Shown piece after piece: positions 4,822 through 6,616 of a DNA stretch of 6,616 bases. The position numbers and the translations under genes are program-made. The notes below the pieces were generated by a model that saw nothing but the letters and a program-made list of their open reading frames with translations, was not told where the DNA came from and made no database searches. Position 1 is the first letter of the stretch. The number at the start of each line of letters is the position of its first letter. Source of the stretch: Aromatoleum sp. (lineage in GTDB: Bacteria > Pseudomonadota > Gammaproteobacteria > Burkholderiales > Casimicrobiaceae); assembly GCA_010365205.1 (NCBI GenBank), contig JAAFGU010000133.1:1-6616 (forward strand), given 5' to 3'.

Positions 4822-6507
4822 TCAACCCAGCGTGACGCTGGCGCGCACGACCCCCGCGCGTTCGTGCCGCGCGACCAGGTCGACGCGGTTGCCCTTCTTT
4901 CCCCGCACGACCCATTCTATTTTCGCGCGGTCATCGGTGACGTGGTAATCGGGCCAGAACGAAACGCCGGTGTGCTTGTACGCCTTGCCTTCTAGCTGGC
5001 CCGCGTCCTCGCGCCGCTTGCCGTGCAGCAACTCGCCGCCTGCGGGCAGCGTGATCTCGGCGATGACGCCGCGGACGACCTTGCGCTCCAGCATCCGCTT
5101 CGACACGTAGCTCGGCAGCCAGCCGGTGTTCTGCACGACCAGGCGCACGCGCCAGGTGTCCTCGCCGAGTGCATCGGCTTCGGCCGCAACGAGCTCCATT
5201 TTCGGCGACGTCAGCGCCTGCCACAGCAGCCACTTCGGAAATCGCGCGAGTTCCTTGGCCAGAAACTGCGGCGGCGGGTTGGAAAAGGCCTCGAAGCGAT
5301 TCCAGCCGCCGAGTTCGACCGGTCCCAGCTGCGGATGGTCGTAGTGCTTCCACGGAACGTGGGCGATGCCTCCCAGTTTCTGCTCGTTCCACTGGTAGAG
5401 CTTCAGATCGTCGGCGATCGGATGATCGCGGAACCAGTCGATGAATAGGTATTTCTCGATTCCGGCTTCGCGCATCGGACTCCAGATTTCGACCACCCAC
5501 GTGTAGACGCCAAGCTGCTCGTACAGCCAGTCGAAGGTGCCCCCGATCACCGACTTCGGGTGGTACCGGAACTCGTGGTAGACGGAGATCGCCGGATAGC
5601 CGGTCAACTCCTGACCCTTGTCGCCGGTCTTTTTGTAGAACCAGAGATCCTCGGCGTGCATCTCGTCGTCGGCCAAATGCTCGAACGGGCGCAGCAGAAC
5701 ACCGCTCCAGGTGTGGAACGTCGTGGCGCCGGTGATATTGGTGTGCGCGGTGAGGAACTCGACGACGGCGCGCACTTCCGGCTCCGAGGCCGGGTACGGG
5801 CCGGCGCCGAGCTGCTCGAACTCCTGCCGCCAGTTCCCTGGAAAATTGCGGTTGAGGTCGAGACCCTGCCTGTTTCTCTTCACCCGCAGCGTGTAGCCGT
5901 CCCAGTCGTCGAGCGTGCCTTCCGGGAGGATTCGATAGTAGCGGCCGTCGACTTCGGTCGGATCGCGGCGGACCATCAGCCCGGGCTGCTCGGGATGATC
6001 CTTCCACAGTCCGTTCGGATCGGCTATCCGCATCTGCAGGATCTTGCCGTTGCCGTCGATGTCCTCGACGGTCAGGCCTTCGAGTTCGTCCTCGTCATAC
6101 GGGTAGGGGCGCGTGCTGGAGCGAATCCATTTCGGCTTGTCGGCGAGCGCCCATTCGGCGCCGTCGGGATTGATTCGCGGACAGACGTAAAACGCGCGGC
6201 CGTCCAGCGCGCGCGTGACGTCGGCATCGTTGCCGTACTGCGTGACCAGCGTGTGCAGGAAGTACAAATTGGCGGCGGAGGCGGCAACCTCGGTCGCATG
6301 GATGTTGCCGTCGACCCAGAATGCCGGCTTGTCCGCCGCGGCACCGCTCGCAGCCGAGGTGACCGTCACCACCCAGATGTCGCGACCTTCATGGCTCTTG
6401 CCGATCGATTCGAGACTGACGAGATGCGGATACTCGCTGGCGAAGGCCTTCAGCAGCGTGCTGAGTTCGGCGTAGCGATAGAAGCGGTCGAAGGCGATGG
6501 CGGGCAT
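4822..6507 (-). CDS. M14 family zinc carboxypeptidase
   Basis: This 561-residue metallopeptidase should remove C-terminal residues from peptides using one zinc. All the key M14 positions are visible. The zinc ligands are His70 and Glu73 in GNIHATEV and His265 in TTFHTWSG. Asn219-Arg220 in LDLNRNFPG bind the substrate carboxylate, and the general-base Glu340 lies in YTWVVEIWSP. About 146 residues separate the HxxE and NR motifs, roughly twice the spacing in pancreatic carboxypeptidase A. The extra stretch contains DIDGNGKI (149-156), an EF-hand-like loop. After the catalytic domain, residues from about 390 form a separate C-terminal region, probably beta-rich. No signal peptide follows the chosen start, so it is probably cytoplasmic, unlike many secreted M14 enzymes. 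The frame stays open upstream to the window edge, with a GTG at 6597, but the extra residues are an arginine-rich run unlike a leader. The ATG at 6507 has no Shine-Dalgarno. Confidence 0.9.
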   Translation of the reverse strand: MPAIAFDRFYRYAELSTLLKAFASEYPHLVSLESIGKSHEGRDIWVVTVTSAASGAAADKPAFWVDGNIHATEVAASAANLYFLHTLVTQYGNDADVTRALDGRAFYVCPRINPDGAEWALADKPKWIRSSTRPYPYDEDELEGLTVEDIDGNGKILQMRIADPNGLWKDHPEQPGLMVRRDPTEVDGRYYRILPEGTLDDWDGYTLRVKRNRQGLDLNRNFPGNWRQEFEQLGAGPYPASEPEVRAVVEFLTAHTNITGATTFHTWSGVLLRPFEHLADDEMHAEDLWFYKKTGDKGQELTGYPAISVYHEFRYHPKSVIGGTFDWLYEQLGVYTWVVEIWSPMREAGIEKYLFIDWFRDHPIADDLKLYQWNEQKLGGIAHVPWKHYDHPQLGPVELGGWNRFEAFSNPPPQFLAKELARFPKWLLWQALTSPKMELVAAEADALGEDTWRVRLVVQNTGWLPSYVSKRMLERKVVRGVIAEITLPAGGELLHGKRREDAGQLEGKAYKHTGVSFWPDYHVTDDRAKIEWVVRGKKGNRVDLVARHERAGVVRASVTLG

Positions 6508-6537
6508 GGAAGGCGGAGGAATGAGGAGCGGGCCGCC

Positions 6538-6567
6538 AGTGTCGCGGCGGGAGCGACGGCGCGTCAA
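6538..6567 (-). promoter_or_regulatory. Candidate sigma-70 promoter of the carboxypeptidase gene
   Basis: On the minus strand TTGACG (6567-6562) precedes GACACT (6543-6538) with an 18-base spacer. The -35 matches the consensus at five of six positions, the -10 at three. A start site near 6531 would leave a leader of about 25 bases before the ATG at 6507 and would exclude the GTG at 6597 as a start. The rest of 6508-6616 shows no other feature. Confidence 0.35.
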
Positions 6568-6616
6568 GCTCTGCCGGCGACGCGCAGAGGGCGCCACTGC
6601 CTGGCTCGCGCTCGCA

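Noticed and set aside
1..6616. tRNA, rRNA, CRISPR array, toxin-antitoxin pair or prophage genes
   Set aside because: No spaced direct repeats, tRNA-like folds or matching protein families were seen on either strand.

Overview
The window is GC-rich (sampled rows of the main genes run near 70% G+C) and densely coded. It looks like a piece of a betaproteobacterial chromosome, most likely Burkholderiales. That placement rests on codon use, the lipoprotein-type sulfite-oxidase-family molybdoenzyme and the AcpA-type acid phosphatase. It is an inference; no rRNA or other marker gene is present.

Layout. A plus-strand gene, cut at its 5' end by the window edge, encodes a molybdopterin oxidoreductase of the sulfite oxidase/MsrP fold (3-737). 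It converges on four minus-strand genes. In their own order of transcription these are an M14 zinc carboxypeptidase (6507-4822), an AcpA-like acid phosphatase or phosphoesterase with a lipoprotein-like signal (4566-3058), a PAPS-dependent sulfotransferase family protein (3021-2224) and a 12-segment major facilitator transporter (2142-916). The phosphatase and the sulfotransferase are only 36 bases apart and could share a transcript. The transporter follows after an 81-base AT-rich gap. The carboxypeptidase is separated from the phosphatase by 255 bases that hold a palindromic repeat element and a plausible promoter.

How the genes relate. They do not form a recognisable pathway. Three have a link to the cell envelope: the molybdo-lipoprotein, the exported phosphatase and the inner-membrane transporter. 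The sulfotransferase is the outlier. Its base composition drops to about 50% G+C and it is probably a recent arrival.

Structure beyond the genes. The two larger intergenic gaps (738-915 and 4567-4821) share three ordered identical words of 7, 11 and 7 bases at similar spacing. In both gaps these are followed, on the side of the minus-strand gene, by a 7-8 bp stem with a 15-base loop. I read this as two diverged copies of one intergenic repeat. In the second gap the repeat appears to supply the -35 box of the phosphatase gene. I found no RNA genes, CRISPR array, transposase or prophage genes. I did not find a convincing new multi-gene system.
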